DNA of 64,000 nt from Terrimonas sp. (GCF_003075435.1 NZ_QCZJ01000004.1:186001-250000), one strand, 5' to 3'; shown: positions 24,732 to 34,444, numbered from the stretch's first letter. Notes: a model not told the origin generated them from the sequence alone. Numbers and translations: made by a program.

Positions 24732-25733
24732 TTAATTGCTGTTGATTTTGCCAGGGGTAATTTTAAATTTACTCTTAAAGGCTCTTGAAAATTTGCTGAG
24801 ATTATTATAGCCCAGCAGGTATCCTACTTCTGATACATTCATTTTTCGTTTTTCAAGCAATTCTTTAGCCTTATACATCCGCACATTTTTGTAGTATTGA
24901 TAATAAGACTGACCAAACATTTGCCTGAATAATTTTTTAAACTTGGTAGGAGACATGCCTGTTCTCTTCGCCATTTCTTCTATAGGAGGACACCCGAGCT
25001 TGTATCCTTCGGATAATTGCTTTCTTACTTCTTTGAGTTTCACAACGTCATCAGGGTGAATTTTGACAACATCGGAAGCATTTCTTTGTTCAATCCTGCT
25101 TAATATCTGGTAACAAAACTCAAGCGTTCTTGAATGTATGAGAAGATTATTAAGCCTGTCATCATTCATTTCTTCGTCAATATCTTTAAGCATCTGAAGC
25201 AGGGATGCATCAAGATATTCCACATGGTAAATGGGTTTGTCCTTATCAATAATTGATTGAAGCAGGTCGTGTTGCCTTTCGGGTTGCCTCGCTATAAAAT
25301 CTTTAACCCTGTCGTGAGAAATAATAATGTATATGACATGATAATTTTTTCCCGGCTCAATAAAAAATGAAGAAGAAAGCAAAGGAGAGCTGAAGTATAT
25401 TCCTTCCTCGCTGGTATAGCCTAATTCAAATTGTTGATCAGTAATAGTAGTTTCTATAGATTGCTCACCCAGGTTCGATAAAAGTATATAATGACCTTTA
25501 TCAAAATCAGGTACCGGGTCGCGTTCAAATATCACAGGTTGGTGAAAAAATGCTTTCATTTTCCGCACGCCAAGTCCCCAGTCAATATCTACTTTATAAA
25601 TGGTGCCTTTACCAATTTCATTATCAAACGACAGGCTGTTTTCATTAATAGTAGCCTTTAATGAAGCAGTAACCTCCGGAAGCCATGTGCCCGGATTTGT
25701 ATAATGAATGATCAAAGGCTCTTGCATACCCAT
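24732..25733 (-). CDS. AraC family transcriptional regulator
   Basis: 333 residues. The C-terminal 100 residues form the double helix-turn-helix: IEEMAKRTGMSPTKFKKLFRQMFGQSYYQYYKNVRMYKAKELL followed by NVSEVGYLLGYNNLSKFSRAFKSKFKITPGKI. The N-terminal 220 residues are a ligand- or partner-sensing region without a recognised enzyme motif. Two ATG codons (25733 and 25727) are equally possible. The target is unknown. The neighbours are the candidate RNA downstream and the azurin gene upstream in the opposite direction; the 342-base gap 25734-26075 shows no gene apart from the azurin promoter. Confidence 0.88.
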   Translation of the reverse strand: MGMQEPLIIHYTNPGTWLPEVTASLKATINENSLSFDNEIGKGTIYKVDIDWGLGVRKMKAFFHQPVIFERDPVPDFDKGHYILLSNLGEQSIETTITDQQFELGYTSEEGIYFSSPLLSSSFFIEPGKNYHVIYIIISHDRVKDFIARQPERQHDLLQSIIDKDKPIYHVEYLDASLLQMLKDIDEEMNDDRLNNLLIHSRTLEFCYQILSRIEQRNASDVVKIHPDDVVKLKEVRKQLSEGYKLGCPPIEEMAKRTGMSPTKFKKLFRQMFGQSYYQYYKNVRMYKAKELLEKRKMNVSEVGYLLGYNNLSKFSRAFKSKFKITPGKINSN

Positions 25734-26049
25734 ACGTTTGGAAAATGGTGTTACTGCAGGCTAAAGAAGATAATTGCTTGCATATTAAAAATACGCAAAA
25801 TAATCAGTAGAAGGTAAGTATGTTCACCCGGAGAAAGCGCAGAAGTGTTTGCCCTCTTCCTGCTCTCCATACCTCTTCTTCAGAAATCCATACAGCACCG
25901 GTGCGTGGTGGTGCGGTCTTCTGCTTATGAATACACATCACGCACATACACTGAAAGTTACTGCTGCAACAAAGGCAAAAGAAAAGCGTGATGCATTGTT
26001 TTCATAATAAAACCTCTATAATTTTCCTTTTCCTTTCAGATTTGCGCCG

Positions 26050-26057
26050 TACATTTG
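26050..26057 (+). promoter_or_regulatory. -7 promoter element for azurin gene
   Basis: TACATTTG fits TAnnTTTG and ends 18 bases before the start codon at 26076. Confidence 0.6.
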
Positions 26058-26075
26058 CAAAAAATTTTTTAAGCC

Positions 26076-26594
26076 ATGAAATTAATTAAATACGCAATGA
26101 TTGCCGGTGTTGTAAGTCTTGCAGCATGCGGTGGTGGCGATGAGTCAAAGAAAGCTGACCAGCCTGCCGAAGAGCCAAAAACAGAAACGCCTGCAGAAAC
26201 TACTGCTCCTGCTTCTGATGAGGCAGTTCTTGAAATTACAGGTAATGATTTAATGAAGTTTGACAAAGCAGAGCTTCGCGCCAAAGCAGGTCAGAAAGTT
26301 AAAATTACTTTACACCATGAAGGTAAACTTGCTAAAGAAGCAATGGGACATAACCTGGTGATACTGAAATCAGGTACTGATATTGCTGCTTTTGCTGCAA
26401 AAGCTGTTGACGCAAAAGCAACAGAGTATATTCCTGCATCAGAATCTGCAAATATTATAGCGCATACCAAACTTATTGGTGGTGGCGAAAGCGATACTAT
26501 TGAATTTACTGCTCCTGCAGCAGGCACTTATCCTTTTATCTGTAGTTTCCCCGGTCACTACGGATTTATGAAAGGTGAATTTATTGTAGAGTAA
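26076..26594 (+). CDS. Azurin-like cupredoxin lipoprotein
   Basis: 172 residues. A lipoprotein signal ends at SLAAC (Cys19), followed by a Lys/Glu/Thr/Pro linker (about 20-50). The azurin domain covers residues 50-172. The copper ligands are visible: His in EAMGHNLVIL, then Cys, His and Met in FICSFPGHYGFMKG. It is a periplasmic type 1 copper electron carrier tethered to a membrane; the electron partners are unknown. It is monocistronic with its own promoter and terminator. Charge-rich linkers of this type are common in Bacteroidota lipoproteins. Confidence 0.92.
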   Translation: MKLIKYAMIAGVVSLAACGGGDESKKADQPAEEPKTETPAETTAPASDEAVLEITGNDLMKFDKAELRAKAGQKVKITLHHEGKLAKEAMGHNLVILKSGTDIAAFAAKAVDAKATEYIPASESANIIAHTKLIGGGESDTIEFTAPAAGTYPFICSFPGHYGFMKGEFIVE

Positions 26595-26617
26595 TCACTA
26601 TAATAACACTGCTATAA

Positions 26618-26648
26618 CAAAGCCCACTGCTGAATACAGTGGGTTTTG
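26618..26648 (+). terminator. Intrinsic terminator of azurin gene
   Basis: CCCACTG (26623-26629) and CAGTGGG (26637-26643) form a perfect stem, extended by weaker A-T pairs, then TTTTG. Confidence 0.85.
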
Positions 26649-26650
26649 TA

Positions 26651-26680
26651 TTTGTATAAATCAACCAATTTGTACATTTG
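26651..26680 (+). promoter_or_regulatory. Complete Bacteroidota promoter for UbiA-type gene
   Basis: TTTG (26651-26654), an 18-base spacer and TACATTTG (26673-26680) match the -33/-7 consensus. The start codon at 26685 lies 4 bases further, so the transcript may be leaderless. This supports the 26685 start over the upstream ATG at 26646, which lies ahead of the promoter. Confidence 0.7.
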
Positions 26681-26684
26681 TACG

Positions 26685-27608
26685 ATGTCAACCGTTAAAA
26701 ATTACCTTTCCCTTATAAAGTTTTCCCATACCATATTTGCAATGCCCTTTGCGATGATCGGTTTTTGCCTGGGCTTTTTTAATCAATCTCCTTTTTCTCA
26801 CCAGGAAACGTCTGATTACACTATCAGTTGGGGGTGGAGCGAAATGGTTCTATATTCGTACATATTCAAAAAATTATTTCTCGTAGTCCTTTGCATGGTT
26901 TTCGCCCGCTCGGCCGCAATGGCATTTAACCGCTATCTTGATAAAAGCTTTGACGCAAAAAACCCCAGGACGGCGATAAGAGAAATTCCGGTGGGAATAA
27001 TCAAAGCTAACAGCGCGTTGTTGTTCACTATTGTTTGCAGTGTACTTTTTATTGTTACTACATTTTTTATCAATAAGCTTTGTTTTTTTTTAGCACCTGT
27101 GGCATTATTGGTTGTGCTGGGGTATAGCTATACCAAAAGATTTACAGCTTTATGTCACCTGGTGTTAGGTTTGGGGTTAAGCCTTGCACCTATCGGCGCT
27201 TATCTTGCAGTTGCAAACAGGTTCGATTGGTTGCCTGTTCTGTTTTCCTTTGCTGTGTTATTTTGGGTAAGTGGGTTTGATATTATTTATGCCCTGCAGG
27301 ATGAAGAGTTTGACAAATCGAACGATCTTCATTCCATACCAGCCGCCCTTGGTAAAACAAGAGCATTAAGGGTTTCAGAGCTACTGCATATATTATCCGC
27401 GCTGCTTGTTATAATTGCGGGAATATATGGCAGCTTCGGGTTGTTTTACTGGATGGGTGTAGCGGTTTTTGCCGGTATGCTTATTTACCAGCATTCTATT
27501 GTAAAACCCAATGATCTGAGGCGTGTGAATATTGCATTCATGACGGCGAACGGTATTGCAAGTGTTGTGTTTGCTGTGTTTGTGATAGGAGATATGTTTT
27601 TGAAATAG
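26685..27608 (+). CDS. UbiA-family prenyltransferase
   Basis: 307 residues, all membrane. The two aspartate-rich motifs that bind the prenyl diphosphate are present: NRYLDKSFDAKNPRT (about residues 84-98) and YALQDEEFDKSNDLHSIP (about 199-216). Eight to nine hydrophobic helices are visible. The family attaches a polyprenyl chain to an aromatic acceptor, such as 4-hydroxybenzoate or a menaquinone precursor. Bacteroidota make menaquinone, so a role there, possibly MqnP-like, is a reasonable inference. The CPBP gene follows 42 bases later and may be cotranscribed. Confidence 0.88.
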   Translation: MSTVKNYLSLIKFSHTIFAMPFAMIGFCLGFFNQSPFSHQETSDYTISWGWSEMVLYSYIFKKLFLVVLCMVFARSAAMAFNRYLDKSFDAKNPRTAIREIPVGIIKANSALLFTIVCSVLFIVTTFFINKLCFFLAPVALLVVLGYSYTKRFTALCHLVLGLGLSLAPIGAYLAVANRFDWLPVLFSFAVLFWVSGFDIIYALQDEEFDKSNDLHSIPAALGKTRALRVSELLHILSALLVIIAGIYGSFGLFYWMGVAVFAGMLIYQHSIVKPNDLRRVNIAFMTANGIASVVFAVFVIGDMFLK

Positions 27609-27649
27609 CATTGCATATAATTCAACTGATATATTTCTAAACCCTGTTT

Positions 27650-28831
27650 ATGGCTTATCAATCTTCGCTTAAAAGAGCGCTTATTACCGGAGGTATATAT
27701 ACGCTGCTCCTGTCAATGCTTTTCATTTTAATAGCATCAACCTATAGTACTGCGTCAGCAATTTTTCTTGCCCTTCCGTTTTTTGTAATACTGTATTTTA
27801 TCTTTTTTACACTGGGCAGACCGCAGGTGTCTGGCTGGCTGCGGGAGCGGATGCAGGGAGATATCAGGTATATTATGTTATTCCCGCTTTTATTGATCGT
27901 GGTGTATTACGGGTATATCATACTTAATGGTGATAATCCATTTATGGGAACAGTTTTTCTTGTACCGTATCTTTTATTTTTTCCTGTGTTGGTTTTTGCT
28001 GTAAAAAACAGCAAGAGCCCGCAAATTAACTGGGTTGATTTCCTTACGTTTGTCCTTTTCTTTTTCCCGGTAACATTGGTAAAAATAAATATTGATGCTG
28101 ATCTGCCTTACAAAAGCGGCACTTTTGATTCTGTGTACCGTATTGCCGTAATGCTCACCGCGATTTTTGCATTTGTTATCGTCAGGAATCTTGAAGATAC
28201 AGGCTGTTATCCTGTTTTCAGGTGGAAATACCTTTTTACCACGCTATGGGTTTGGATTGCATTTTACCTTTTTGTTTTTGCCATTGGTTATGGTGTAGAT
28301 TTTATCAGGTTATCTGCAGATCGTCAACTCAACTACCCTTACATAGAAAAAACAGGTATCCGGTTTATTGCCATTTTTTTGCATACTGCTTTATTTGAGG
28401 AGCTGGTTTTTCGTGGATTATTACAAAATATGTTGGGTAAGCGCATTGGGCAGGCGGCTTTCTGGAAAGCCGGGTGGCGCTGGGGTTTAATTATACTTAT
28501 ACCGGTTGCGTTGCTTGCCGGTTACACTTTAAAAGGAGGCATGCATTGGTTTCCTGCGCTTATAACAATGCTGTTGTTTGGAGTTGCTTACGGGTTGGAA
28601 AAAAAGCCTGTTGGCAGAATGGGTGATTATACGGCGCTCGCAATCACAAGCGTGATTTTTGGGTTGGTGCATTATCATTCCGGGTCAATCATATTTACCG
28701 GATTGGCCTGCATAGGCGGCTGGGCTTACGGATACGTATACCTGAAAACGAAAAATGTTTTTTATTGTGCCTTACTGCATGCTTTGGTAAATACTTCACC
28801 ACTTATTTTTGGGCTTGAGCTGGCTAAATAA
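27650..28831 (+). CDS. CPBP family intramembrane protease
   Basis: 393 residues with about ten hydrophobic helices. The CPBP (Abi/CAAX) region lies at about residues 245-380: EELVFRGLLQNML carries the EExxxR motif, FGLVHYHSG the second motif with histidine, and HALVNT the third. These form the active site of the Rce1-like intramembrane glutamate protease family. The substrate is unknown. The N-terminal 200 residues are an additional set of membrane helices. The gene lies between the UbiA-type gene and ruvX on the same strand. Confidence 0.85.
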   Translation: MAYQSSLKRALITGGIYTLLLSMLFILIASTYSTASAIFLALPFFVILYFIFFTLGRPQVSGWLRERMQGDIRYIMLFPLLLIVVYYGYIILNGDNPFMGTVFLVPYLLFFPVLVFAVKNSKSPQINWVDFLTFVLFFFPVTLVKINIDADLPYKSGTFDSVYRIAVMLTAIFAFVIVRNLEDTGCYPVFRWKYLFTTLWVWIAFYLFVFAIGYGVDFIRLSADRQLNYPYIEKTGIRFIAIFLHTALFEELVFRGLLQNMLGKRIGQAAFWKAGWRWGLIILIPVALLAGYTLKGGMHWFPALITMLLFGVAYGLEKKPVGRMGDYTALAITSVIFGLVHYHSGSIIFTGLACIGGWAYGYVYLKTKNVFYCALLHALVNTSPLIFGLELAK

Positions 28832-28876
28832 TCGGCGCTGGTATGCACCTGCCGGCTTTAAAGTCGCTCAGCTTTG

Positions 28877-28884
28877 TATATTTG
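28877..28884 (+). promoter_or_regulatory. -7 promoter element for ruvX
   Basis: TATATTTG fits TAnnTTTG. A transcript start a few bases later would lie at or after ATG 28888, favouring ATG 28900. Confidence 0.6.
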
Positions 28885-28899
28885 CGCATGGCTCGCATA

Positions 28900-29310
28900 A
28901 TGGCTATTGATTACGGACTAAAGCGCACCGGCATCGCTGTTACAGATCCTTTGCAGATCATTGCAAGCGGGTTAACTACAGTTGAATCGCCGCAACTCAT
29001 TAATTTCCTGACTGGCTATTTTCAGAAAGAAGAAGTAGAAAAGATAATAATAGGTGAACCCAAAAACCTGGATGATTCCGATACGCATGCTACCCCGTTA
29101 GTGAAAAAAATAATTGAGCGTATTAAAAAGAGCTTTCCCGCTATACCCGTTGAAACCGTTGATGAACGGTACACTTCAAGTATGGCTAAGCAGGCTATGA
29201 TTGATATGGGAATGAAAAAAAAGCAACGGCGTGATAAAGGAACTGTTGATGAAATAGCAGCCACCATTATGCTGCAGGAGTATATGCAGAGGAATGGCAG
29301 CCTGCTGTGA
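28900..29310 (+). CDS. ruvX: Holliday junction resolvase-like RuvX/YqgF
   Basis: 136 residues from ATG 28900. The next upstream ATG (28888) adds four residues but lies almost on the promoter, and the longest frame (28843) starts before it. The RNase H-like fold shows MAIDYGLKRTGIAVTDP at the start (catalytic Asp in DYG), IIIGEPKNLD, VDERYTS and a C-terminal DKGTVDEIAA with further acidic residues. The family acts in pre-16S rRNA 5'-end maturation and possibly on Holliday junctions. Cytoplasmic. It is a usual single-copy housekeeping gene. Confidence 0.9.
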   Translation: MAIDYGLKRTGIAVTDPLQIIASGLTTVESPQLINFLTGYFQKEEVEKIIIGEPKNLDDSDTHATPLVKKIIERIKKSFPAIPVETVDERYTSSMAKQAMIDMGMKKKQRRDKGTVDEIAATIMLQEYMQRNGSLL

Positions 29311-29342
29311 GTTATGGGCTGCAGTTTATGTTCTTAAACCCC

Positions 29343-29360
29343 AAACTACAAACCATAAAC
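29343..29360. repeat. Intergenic word complementary to one at 33881
   Basis: AAACTACAAACCATAAAC reads on the plus strand as the near reverse complement of the word GGTTTGTAGTTTATAG at 33881-33896. Such simple self-complementary words recur between genes in this window. Confidence 0.45.
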
Positions 29361-29377
29361 AATAGCTTTCTCCTCAT

Positions 29378-29385
29378 TATCTTTG
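29378..29385 (+). promoter_or_regulatory. -7 promoter element for M20 amidohydrolase
   Basis: TATCTTTG fits TAnnTTTG, 4 bases before the start codon at 29390, so the transcript is probably leaderless or nearly so. Confidence 0.55.
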
Positions 29386-29389
29386 TGCA

Positions 29390-30571
29390 ATGTTAAAAGA
29401 GAAGATAAAAGCGCTGGCATCGCAATATGCACCTGAATTGATAGCTATACGTCATCATATTCATGCGAATCCCGAATTGAGCTATAAAGAGTTTGAAACA
29501 TCAAAATTTGTGCAGGATAAATTATCTGCTTTACATATTCCTTTTGAGATAAAAGCAACAACAGGCGTTGTTGGGTTGCTGAAAGGAAAAAATCCTGGTA
29601 AAAGGATTATTGCATTACGTGCTGATATGGATGCGTTACCCATAACTGAAGAAAATGATGTGCCTTATAAATCCAGGAACCCCGGCGTAATGCACGCCTG
29701 CGGGCATGATGTGCATACTACCTGTTTGTTGGGAGCTGCAAAGATTTTGAATGAAACAAAAAATGATTGGGAAGGAACTATTAAGTTCATTTTTCAACCA
29801 GGGGAAGAAAAAAATCCGGGAGGGGCGAGCTTGATGATTAAAGAAGGTGTGCTGGAAAATCCAAAGCCTTCGGCTATATTAGGATTACATGTGCACCCCC
29901 AGCTTGAAACAGGAAAATACCGCTTCCGCGGAGGTAAGATAATGGCGAGCGCTGATGAAATATACATCACGATAAAAAGTAAAGGAGGGCATGCCGCTGC
30001 TCCGCAACAAACAGCTGATACTATACTTATTGCTGCTCAACTGGTGGTGGCATTGCAGCAGATCATCAGCAGAAACCGGAACCCTTTTTCGCCATCGGTA
30101 TTATCTATAACATCTTTTCAGGGTGGCTATACCACTAACGTTATTCCGAGCGAAGTGAAGCTGATGGGCACTTTCAGGGCTATGGATGAACAATGGCGTT
30201 TTGAAGCGCATACGCTTATCCGTAAGTTGGCTACAGAGCTTGTACATAGCATGGGTGCTGAGATAGATCTTCATATAGATGTAGGCTACCCCACTGTATA
30301 TAATGACGAAAAGCTTAATACTGTTGTAGAATCCTTTGCTGCAGATTACGCCGGTGCTTCGAATATAGAGGAGTCTGAGTTGAGAATGGGCGCCGAAGAT
30401 TTCGGTTATTATTCGCAGGTTATTCCCGGTTGTTTTTACAGGCTTGGAGCAGGTAATGTGAGCAAGGGGATAATATCAGGCGTGCACACACCAACTTTTA
30501 ATATTGATGAGGATGCTATAGAACTTGGTGCGGGTATGATGGCCTGGTTGGGTGCAACGGTGCAAATCTGA
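29390..30571 (+). CDS. M20 family amidohydrolase
   Basis: 393 residues, standard for the M20D group (N-acyl-amino acid or hippurate hydrolases). The metal and catalytic sites are clear: ALRADMDALPI (about residues 77-87), MHACGHDVHTTCLLGAAKIL, catalytic Glu in FQPGEEKNPGGASLMI and His in GLHVHPQLE. The last metal ligand is in SGVHTPTFNIDEDAI. The dimerisation domain lies in the middle (KGGHAAAPQQTADTI). It removes an acyl group from an amino acid or peptide; the natural substrate is unknown. No signal peptide, so cytoplasmic. It is a single gene. Confidence 0.92.
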   Translation: MLKEKIKALASQYAPELIAIRHHIHANPELSYKEFETSKFVQDKLSALHIPFEIKATTGVVGLLKGKNPGKRIIALRADMDALPITEENDVPYKSRNPGVMHACGHDVHTTCLLGAAKILNETKNDWEGTIKFIFQPGEEKNPGGASLMIKEGVLENPKPSAILGLHVHPQLETGKYRFRGGKIMASADEIYITIKSKGGHAAAPQQTADTILIAAQLVVALQQIISRNRNPFSPSVLSITSFQGGYTTNVIPSEVKLMGTFRAMDEQWRFEAHTLIRKLATELVHSMGAEIDLHIDVGYPTVYNDEKLNTVVESFAADYAGASNIEESELRMGAEDFGYYSQVIPGCFYRLGAGNVSKGIISGVHTPTFNIDEDAIELGAGMMAWLGATVQI

Positions 30572-30573
30572 AA

Positions 30574-30770
30574 ATCTGAGATTGAATGGCAGGCTGGTCC
30601 ACAGGGCGAAGCATACCTTAATAAGAGAATCTATATAAGCAAATCATTTAAACTCACTTCTAACATATTTTTGAATAAACGCGGGAAATGAGACAATGAT
30701 CTTTTAAAATACGCTGCAGGAAAAGCTTTTACATTTTCAGGGAGCCTCTCCTTACGCTCCAATCTCAGAT
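30574..30770. repeat. 11-bp inverted repeat bracketing a gap
   Basis: ATCTGAGATTG (30574-30584) and CAATCTCAGAT (30760-30770) are exact complements at the two ends of the gap between the convergent M20 and membrane-protein genes. The right arm covers the stop codon of the minus-strand gene. Nothing else was seen in this gap. Confidence 0.45.
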
Positions 30771-31244
30771 CTTCTTCCCTGCCATATATCCTCTCAATAA
30801 CTGGAAACTAAGCATCACATTAGCTGCCACACCAATACTGAAGAGGAGAGAGAATATGCCTGTGAATTTGATAGCTGCTACTATATCAAATCCTTCTGGC
30901 TTAAAGGGCAATGTAATTTGTTTTGCTGCTTCAGGTGCATTCTGAATGATCATCACTGCGCTCATTATATTCATGATGGCAAAAAACAAAGCCACAAATC
31001 CAACCATTCTTAATCCTCCTGATGTCTGGTTGCTCAATGGTATTTCAGGATTAAGTATGCTTTTTCTTAATTGCAGTGTAGCATAACTGTGTAAAACGAT
31101 TGAGCCTGTAAGTACAACAGACAGGAGCATAGTTAATGCTCCGGCTGACATTAATGTGCCTATCAAACCACCCAGCACCAGTATTCCTGCAATAATTATA
31201 TTGATCCAGGAAAGGACATTCGTTATTTTTAACGCGGTTTTCAT
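30765..31244 (-). CDS. Four-helix membrane protein of unknown function
   Basis: 159 residues with four hydrophobic segments at about 10-33, 36-54, 76-100 and 128-150. No catalytic motif or family is recognised. It starts 5 bases after the aspS stop codon on the same strand and is almost certainly cotranscribed with aspS, though there is no known functional link. Confidence 0.7.
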   Translation of the reverse strand: MKTALKITNVLSWINIIIAGILVLGGLIGTLMSAGALTMLLSVVLTGSIVLHSYATLQLRKSILNPEIPLSNQTSGGLRMVGFVALFFAIMNIMSAVMIIQNAPEAAKQITLPFKPEGFDIVAAIKFTGIFSLLFSIGVAANVMLSFQLLRGYMAGKKI

Positions 31245-31249
31245 GCGTA

Positions 31250-33097
31250 CTATTTATCTTTTAAAATAATTGAAAGCTCATCCAGTTGTTTATCATCTAT
31301 TGTTGAAGGAGCATCAAGCATTACATCACGGCCGCTGTTGTTTTTAGGGAAAGCAATAAAATCGCGTATGCTTTCACTGCCACCGAGTATAGCACAAAGC
31401 CTGTCGAAGCCAAAAGCAATGCCACCATGCGGAGGAGCGCCATATTCAAATGCCCCTAATAAAAACCCGAATTTGTGAATAGCTTCATCATGACTCATAC
31501 CCAGCGCCGCAAACATTTTTTCCTGTAATGCTCTCTGGAATATCCTTATAGAGCCACCGCCAATTTCATTTCCGTTCAATACCATATCATAAGCATTCGC
31601 TTTGATGTTGGCATAAGGATGCGCAAGGTAATTGGCAGCATCTTTTATTACCGGCGAATTGCTGATCATCGTTGCTATATCAGATGGCTTTGGCGATGTA
31701 AACGGATGATGCCTTGCTACCCAACGGCCTGCCTGTCCGCCAGTCAGGTTATCTTCTTCGCTGTATTCAAACAAAGGAAAATCAAGCACCCACAACAATT
31801 TAAACTCATCCTCTTTTCTAAGCCCCAGTTTTTTGCCCATTTCCAGTCGTAATTCACTGATAGCCTTACGCGTTCTTTCTTCCGCACCGGCAAGTATCAA
31901 TATAAGGTCGCCGGCGTTAGCCTGTGCTGCACCGGCTATAGCTTTTAATTGCTCTTCAGTAAAAAACTTATCAAAACTACTTTTATATGTTCCATCAGCA
32001 TTACATTTTATAAAGGCGAGCCCCTTCATGCCGATCTGTGGTCGTTTAACCCATTCCGTTAGTTCATCTGTTTGTTTGCGGCTGTATTCGCTGCACCCGG
32101 GCACTGCTATAGCTACCACAGTCTCGGCTTCATCAAATACTTTAAACCCTGCAGGTAATCCATTTGCTATTGCAGGTGTTTTTGAAGGAAAAGTATATGC
32201 AGGAAATTTGAGATTAGCCATCTGCATTCCAAAGCGGATATCGGGCTTGTCATTTCCATATTGCCACATGGCTTCTTCCCAGGTCATGCGTTCAACAGCA
32301 TCTGTGTAGCTTATACCTTTTACTTCTTTAAAAATGTATTTGATCAGCCCTTCAAACATATTCAATATGTCTTCCTGTTCCACAAAGCTCATTTCACAAT
32401 CTATCTGTGTAAACTCGGGCTGGCGGTCGGCGCGCAAATCCTCGTCTCTGAAACATTTTACAACCTGGTAATAGCGGTCGTAACCACTCACCATTAATAA
32501 TTGCTTAAAAGTTTGCGGGCTTTGGGGCAAGGCATAAAATTGTCCCTCATTCATGCGGGAAGGAACCACAAAATCCCTGGCGCCTTCGGGGGTAGATTTA
32601 ATGAGAAAAGGTGTTTCAATATCCATGAAACCATTTTCATGCAGGTAATTTCTCGCAGCCCTGTTTACCGCATATCGCAGCTCAAGGTTTTGTTTTACCA
32701 CGTTGCGCCTTAAATCGAGATAACGATATTTCATCCGCAGATCATCACCTCCATCAGTATCATCCTGTATGGTAAATGGCGGGGTAACAGATTTATTTAA
32801 AATAGTGAATGATGTAACGGTTATTTCAATATCACCTGTTAGCAGTTGAGGATTTTTACTGCTACGTTCCTTAACGGTTCCGGTTACCTGCAATACAAAT
32901 TCACGGCCTAAGGGATTGTTTTCAAGTTCCCGGTTTAGTTCTTCTCCAAACAAAAGTTGTGTTATGCCATAACGGTCGCGGAGGTCAACAAAAGTAATAG
33001 CGCCAAATTTCCTGATGGTTTGCACCCAGCCTGCCAGTGTAACTGTTTTGCCTGCTTCCTGTATGCTCAATGCTCCACATGTATGTGTTCTGTACAT
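31250..33097 (-). CDS. aspS: Aspartate--tRNA ligase
   Basis: 615 residues, in the range of bacterial AspRS. It charges tRNA-Asp. The N-terminal OB-fold anticodon domain shows [22 protein letters not shown]. The class II catalytic core has motif 2 [20 protein letters not shown] and motif 3 [15 protein letters not shown]. The bacterial GAD insertion lies between (about residues 290-425). The C-terminal [16 protein letters not shown] is typical of bacterial AspRS. Whether it is discriminating cannot be judged here. Confidence 0.96.
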   Translation of the reverse strand: MYRTHTCGALSIQEAGKTVTLAGWVQTIRKFGAITFVDLRDRYGITQLLFGEELNRELENNPLGREFVLQVTGTVKERSSKNPQLLTGDIEITVTSFTILNKSVTPPFTIQDDTDGGDDLRMKYRYLDLRRNVVKQNLELRYAVNRAARNYLHENGFMDIETPFLIKSTPEGARDFVVPSRMNEGQFYALPQSPQTFKQLLMVSGYDRYYQVVKCFRDEDLRADRQPEFTQIDCEMSFVEQEDILNMFEGLIKYIFKEVKGISYTDAVERMTWEEAMWQYGNDKPDIRFGMQMANLKFPAYTFPSKTPAIANGLPAGFKVFDEAETVVAIAVPGCSEYSRKQTDELTEWVKRPQIGMKGLAFIKCNADGTYKSSFDKFFTEEQLKAIAGAAQANAGDLILILAGAEERTRKAISELRLEMGKKLGLRKEDEFKLLWVLDFPLFEYSEEDNLTGGQAGRWVARHHPFTSPKPSDIATMISNSPVIKDAANYLAHPYANIKANAYDMVLNGNEIGGGSIRIFQRALQEKMFAALGMSHDEAIHKFGFLLGAFEYGAPPHGGIAFGFDRLCAILGGSESIRDFIAFPKNNSGRDVMLDAPSTIDDKQLDELSIILKDK

Positions 33098-33117
33098 CCT
33101 GCTTTTTTTAAGGACAG

Positions 33118-33125
33118 CAAAGGTA
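33118..33125 (-). promoter_or_regulatory. -7 promoter element for aspS
   Basis: TACCTTTG on the minus strand fits TAnnTTTG and ends 20 bases before the start codon at 33097. Confidence 0.55.
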
Positions 33126-33342
33126 ATAAAATAGTAAGTAGTAAGTGGTTGCGGATTGCAGGTTTCGGGTTACATGTTTCGGGTTGCTGCTTACAGGCAG
33201 ATGGTTCTTTTAAAAGATGATCAGGGATATGCAGATGAACGGAGCGTCGCCTCAAATGTGCAATCAGGGGTATAACGATGGCTTCATAAAAAATAAAACT
33301 ACCTGCACCTGCTATGTGTATTATACACCGCCGGGTACAACG

Positions 33343-33861
33343 CTATTTACCTTTCATTATTTTTCCTGCTTCAAACTTCAACGCGTCGAGCACTACAAAA
33401 TGCAGCGACGTTTTAGGATCGGCGTCGAGCAATTCAAGCATACGTTTACTTAATTCAATACCAGGTGCATTGGCGGGGAGCGTGCCGGCTAACTGGTGAA
33501 TAATAAAAATATTCTGTTCTTTCAGATTGGTTAATGCTTCCCATACCTGGTTTGATACATATAACTGCTGGGAGAGGTTATATTCATACTCCTGCTTAAT
33601 GCTTTCAACCAGCAATGATTGATATACGCCTACCTGCATATCGGCAGGAGATATACGGGAGAGCAGGTTTTTTAATGAAATACGTTCGGTTAATATAGTA
33701 AGGCGCTCATAAGCCTGCAACTGCAATGCTGAATCGGCAACAGATTTTTTTTCCAGCTCTTTACCAATTTTTATATCAGTTCTGTATGTAAAAAAATACA
33801 GGGCAAGAAAACAGATTATAATCACTACAGCAATAATAATAATGGCGGTGTTGCTCAGCAT
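33343..33861 (-). CDS. Membrane-anchored protein of unknown function
   Basis: 172 residues. One N-terminal membrane span (5-27, IIIIAVVIIICFLALYFF) is followed by a long helical cytoplasmic-type region (residues 40-172) rich in Leu, Glu and Lys. The segment SQQLYVSNQVWEALTNLKEQNIF is well suited to helical packing. It resembles a conserved Bacteroidota family (I believe of the DUF7935 type), with no known function. It lies downstream of the lrp-type gene on the same strand, 82 bases away. Confidence 0.7.
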   Translation of the reverse strand: MLSNTAIIIIAVVIIICFLALYFFTYRTDIKIGKELEKKSVADSALQLQAYERLTILTERISLKNLLSRISPADMQVGVYQSLLVESIKQEYEYNLSQQLYVSNQVWEALTNLKEQNIFIIHQLAGTLPANAPGIELSKRMLELLDADPKTSLHFVVLDALKFEAGKIMKGK

Positions 33862-33880
33862 ATGTATAGTTTGTTGTTTT

Positions 33881-33940
33881 TGGTTTGTAGTTTATAGTTG
33901 AGGGTTCCCGGTTTGAAGTTTGTAACGATAAACCATAAAC
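33881..33940. repeat. Intergenic low-complexity repeat words
   Basis: GGTTTGTAGTTTATAG followed by GGTTTGAAGTTTGTAACG and GATAAACCATAAAC. The last word complements parts of the first, so the gap may fold. It is unlike the coding sequence around it. A similar run (GGTTTCGGGTTACATGTTTCGGGTTGC-like words) lies at 33147-33190. Confidence 0.45.
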
Positions 33941-33943
33941 GCT

Positions 33944-34444
33944 TTAATACACCAGCTGGTGCGTTTGTTTTATCACTCCCATCACAAATACGCTCTGCAC
34001 ATTACCTATATTATCCGCTTCACTCAGTTTATTTACATGAAAATTATAATAGTCATCCATGTTTTCTGCCATAACCTTCAGCATAAAATCAAAGTCGCCT
34101 GAAATATTATAGCACTCCACCACTTCATTCATTTCCTGGATGGCTTTTATAAACTTAGCCCCGGCTGTTTTATTGTGTTGTTTTAAAGAGACATAGCATA
34201 TTACCATCAACCCTTTTTTCACCTTTGCATGATCAAGCAGGGTAGCATATTGCTTTATCACACCTGCTTCTTCCATTCGTTTTATTCTTTCATGCACAGG
34301 CGTTGTGCTCAGGTGAACGGTGTCTGATATTTCTCTTACGGTAGCCCTCGCATTTTGCTGCAATAGCCTGAGTATCGCCATGTCCTTATCATCCAGCACC
34401 GGTGCAGGCAAAGGCAGATTTTCTTTTTGCACGGCTTTTTTCAT
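33944..34444 (-). CDS. Lrp/AsnC family transcriptional regulator
   Basis: 166 residues from ATG 34444; the frame extends two codons to a TTG. The winged helix is DDKDMAILRLLQQNARATVREISDTVHLSTTPVHERIKRMEEAGVI (about residues 19-63), followed by the RAM ligand-binding domain (about 75-155) with CYNISGDFDFMLKV. It binds amino acids and controls genes of amino acid metabolism. It is divergent from ahcY with back-to-back promoters about 32 bases apart, so it may regulate that methyl-cycle gene as well as itself. Confidence 0.9.
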   Translation of the reverse strand: MKKAVQKENLPLPAPVLDDKDMAILRLLQQNARATVREISDTVHLSTTPVHERIKRMEEAGVIKQYATLLDHAKVKKGLMVICYVSLKQHNKTAGAKFIKAIQEMNEVVECYNISGDFDFMLKVMAENMDDYYNFHVNKLSEADNIGNVQSVFVMGVIKQTHQLVY